7,081 nucleotides of DNA from JBCCMB01 sp039026555 (GTDB lineage: Bacteria; Pseudomonadota; Alphaproteobacteria; Caulobacterales; Hyphomonadaceae), in contig JBCCMB010000141.1 in assembly GCA_039026555.1 (NCBI GenBank), positions 1 to 7,081 of the forward strand, given 5' to 3'. The notes beneath the pieces are model-generated. The model was not told the origin of the DNA. It saw only the letters and a program-made list of their open reading frames with translations, and searched no databases. Both the position numbers and the translations under genes were made by a program. The first letter of the stretch is position 1. Each line of letters opens with the position of its first letter. This document shows, piece after piece, positions 6,231 through 7,081 of the stretch.

Positions 6231-6557
6231 TCAACTCGCCCGGTCAGCGCGGGCGGATAACGCTTCTATACGCGAAGCGGCGTCGACGAGGGCCTGGGCG
6301 GCGCGTTGTTCGATCGACGCGATGCGAGCGTCGAGAGCGGCGGCGTCAGACCCATTCTTGGCGACATCCAATTCGTCGATCAGCGACAGACCGAGTACGA
6401 GGAACAAGCGCTCGACGCCAATATCACCCATAGCGCCGGACAAATCACGCGCGCGACGATCCATCTCGGCTCCCAATTCCTCCAAACGCGACTCCTGGCC
6501 GGGCTCGCAGGAGACGACATAGCGCTTCCCATTCACATTGATTTCGGTTTTCGACAT
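6231..6557 (-). CDS. zapA: Cell division protein ZapA
   Basis: ZapA is a small cytoplasmic protein that binds FtsZ and stabilises bundled filaments in the Z ring. The 108-residue product has the family pattern: an N-terminal beta-rich segment, KTEINVNGKRYVVSCEPGQESRLEELGAEMD in part (3-33), a helix with GVERLFLVLGLSLIDEL (47-63), and a C-terminal coiled coil (about 71-105). The ATG at 6557 is preferred over an in-frame GTG at 6572 because GGGGA lies eight bases upstream and the family sequence begins at this methionine. It follows zauP after 24 bases, so the two are almost certainly co-transcribed. It converges on the tRNA-Thr gene. Confidence 0.93.
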   Translation of the reverse strand: MSKTEINVNGKRYVVSCEPGQESRLEELGAEMDRRARDLSGAMGDIGVERLFLVLGLSLIDELDVAKNGSDAAALDARIASIEQRAAQALVDAASRIEALSARADRAS

Positions 6558-6581
6558 CGTCCCATTCCCCACCTTCTCATC

Positions 6582-6881
6582 TTACACCTTGCCCAGCGCT
6601 TCACGCACTTCGGCGATGGCGGCCCCCAAAGCCTCGGAGGCTTCATCCGCCAGGTTTTGAAGTTCAAGCTCGCGCGCCTTGGCGGCGTCCAGATCTTGGG
6701 CCAGACGCGCGCGGTCTAGTCTCAGCGCTTCGGCCTCCCTCAAGGCCGGTTGGCTTTCGTCAAACTGCTCAAACAAAAGATCCATCTGCGTCTCAAGCCC
6801 CTTTAGCGCGGTTTCGAGCCGCGCCGCCGCCGTATTGAGGTCAACCGGCTTAATCTCGTTTGGATCATTGGTACTCGACAT
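6582..6881 (-). CDS. zauP: ZauP-like coiled-coil protein (DUF4164 type), ZapA partner
   Basis: The 99-residue product is almost wholly helical, with heptad-rich sequence from about residue 15 to 97 (LNTAAARLETALKGLE at 15-30, LRLDRARLAQDLDAAKAREL at 53-72) and no membrane segment or signal peptide. Position directly upstream of zapA and divergent from tkt matches the gene described in Caulobacter crescentus as ZauP (ZapA upstream protein), which forms a complex with ZapA and focuses the Z ring. Short coiled coils are hard to assign by sequence alone, so the call leans on synteny as well as size and composition. The ATG at 6881 has no clear Shine-Dalgarno. No cysteines or enzyme motifs are visible. 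Confidence 0.8.
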   Translation of the reverse strand: MSSTNDPNEIKPVDLNTAAARLETALKGLETQMDLLFEQFDESQPALREAEALRLDRARLAQDLDAAKARELELQNLADEASEALGAAIAEVREALGKV

Positions 6882-6944
6882 ACGGTCAGTTTGCCGCGCC
6901 GGCGCTTTTGAAGCAATGCACCGCCGCCCGACCCCGCTGCGCTC

Positions 6945-6970
6945 TTGACGCGCGCGTTCTTAGCGTTAAC
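6945..6970 (+). promoter_or_regulatory. Candidate tkt promoter (Caulobacter-type)
   Basis: TTGACGC (6945-6951), an 11-base spacer and GCGTTAAC (6963-6970) resemble the Caulobacter housekeeping consensus TTGACGS-N10-14-GCTANAWC, with a perfect -35 element and 6 of 8 at the -10 element. It lies 39 bases ahead of the tkt ATG, within the 128-bp zauP-tkt divergent gap. Confidence 0.45.
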
Positions 6971-7009
6971 CCAGCGCTTTGGAAAAGAGACACGGCAGGG
7001 CGAGGGAAG

Positions 7010-7081
7010 ATGACAGCGACAAAGCTATCCACACGCGACATGGCGAACGCTGTGCGGGCGCTCTCTATGGATGCAGTCGAG
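7010..7081 (+). CDS. tkt: Transketolase, N-terminal fragment (runs off the right edge)
   Basis: The first 24 codons read MTATKLSTRDMANAVRALSMDAVE. The DMANAVRALSMDAVE stretch is the characteristic transketolase N-terminus, which in full-length enzymes continues into the SGHPG motif of the thiamine-diphosphate domain beyond this window. Transketolase moves two-carbon units between sugar phosphates in the non-oxidative pentose phosphate pathway. The ATG at 7010 follows a purine-rich AGGGCGAGGGAAG stretch that can serve as a ribosome binding site. The zauP-zapA-tkt neighbourhood is familiar in alphaproteobacteria and supports the call. The gene is cut by the window end, not truncated by any visible mutation. 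Confidence 0.92.
   Translation, partial: MTATKLSTRDMANAVRALSMDAVE

Noticed and set aside
6306..6719. Plus-strand open frame of 137 codons opposite zapA and zauP
   Set aside because: It spans the junction of two real genes on the other strand and looks like a shadow, with no ribosome binding site or family pattern that I can see.
1..7081. Mobile element, prophage, CRISPR array or defence island
   Set aside because: There are no transposase or integrase proteins, no regularly spaced repeats and no attachment-site duplication at the tRNA; all genes are conserved housekeeping or core genes.

Overview
The window is ordinary, densely packed chromosomal DNA from an alphaproteobacterium. It is GC-rich, and its gene order is typical of that class: tsaD facing away from hemC, then hemC-hemD-mic60-hemY, and elsewhere zauP-zapA facing away from tkt. 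The protein sequences and the one promoter-like match to the Caulobacter consensus point loosely to the Caulobacterales/Hyphomonadales side, but genus or family cannot be fixed from this window. No phage, transposon, CRISPR array or defence genes are visible, and I found no undescribed system.

Layout, left to right. Bases 1-61 hold what looks like the end of an unidentified plus-strand gene, followed by a strong intrinsic terminator (129-158). tsaD (tRNA t6A modification) runs leftward from 1282 to 173. After a short divergent promoter region, a rightward cluster runs from about 1347 to 5949: hemC (hydroxymethylbilane synthase), hemD (uroporphyrinogen-III synthase, overlapping hemC by 4 bp), a membrane-anchored coiled-coil protein with a C-terminal mitofilin domain (bacterial Mic60), and hemY (two membrane helices plus TPR-like repeats). 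A tRNA-Thr(CGT) gene with its own promoter follows at 6044-6119. Convergent to it are zapA and, upstream of zapA, zauP, a pair of small coiled-coil Z-ring proteins. The right edge carries the first 24 codons of transketolase (tkt), divergent from zauP.

How the genes work together. HemC and HemD perform consecutive steps that turn porphobilinogen into uroporphyrinogen III, the first macrocyclic precursor of heme and other tetrapyrroles. Mic60 and HemY are inner-membrane proteins that make no porphyrin themselves but are persistently linked to hemCD in this class. Mic60 shapes membranes and is the ancestor of the mitochondrial cristae organiser. ZapA and ZauP act as a pair on the FtsZ ring. TsaD modifies ANN-reading tRNAs, and the tRNA-Thr(CGT) in this window is one of its likely substrates. 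The most useful second-look items are regulatory: a possible leaderless tsaD transcript, a possible internal promoter and inverted repeat before mic60, the hemC start choice, and the tRNA and tkt promoters.
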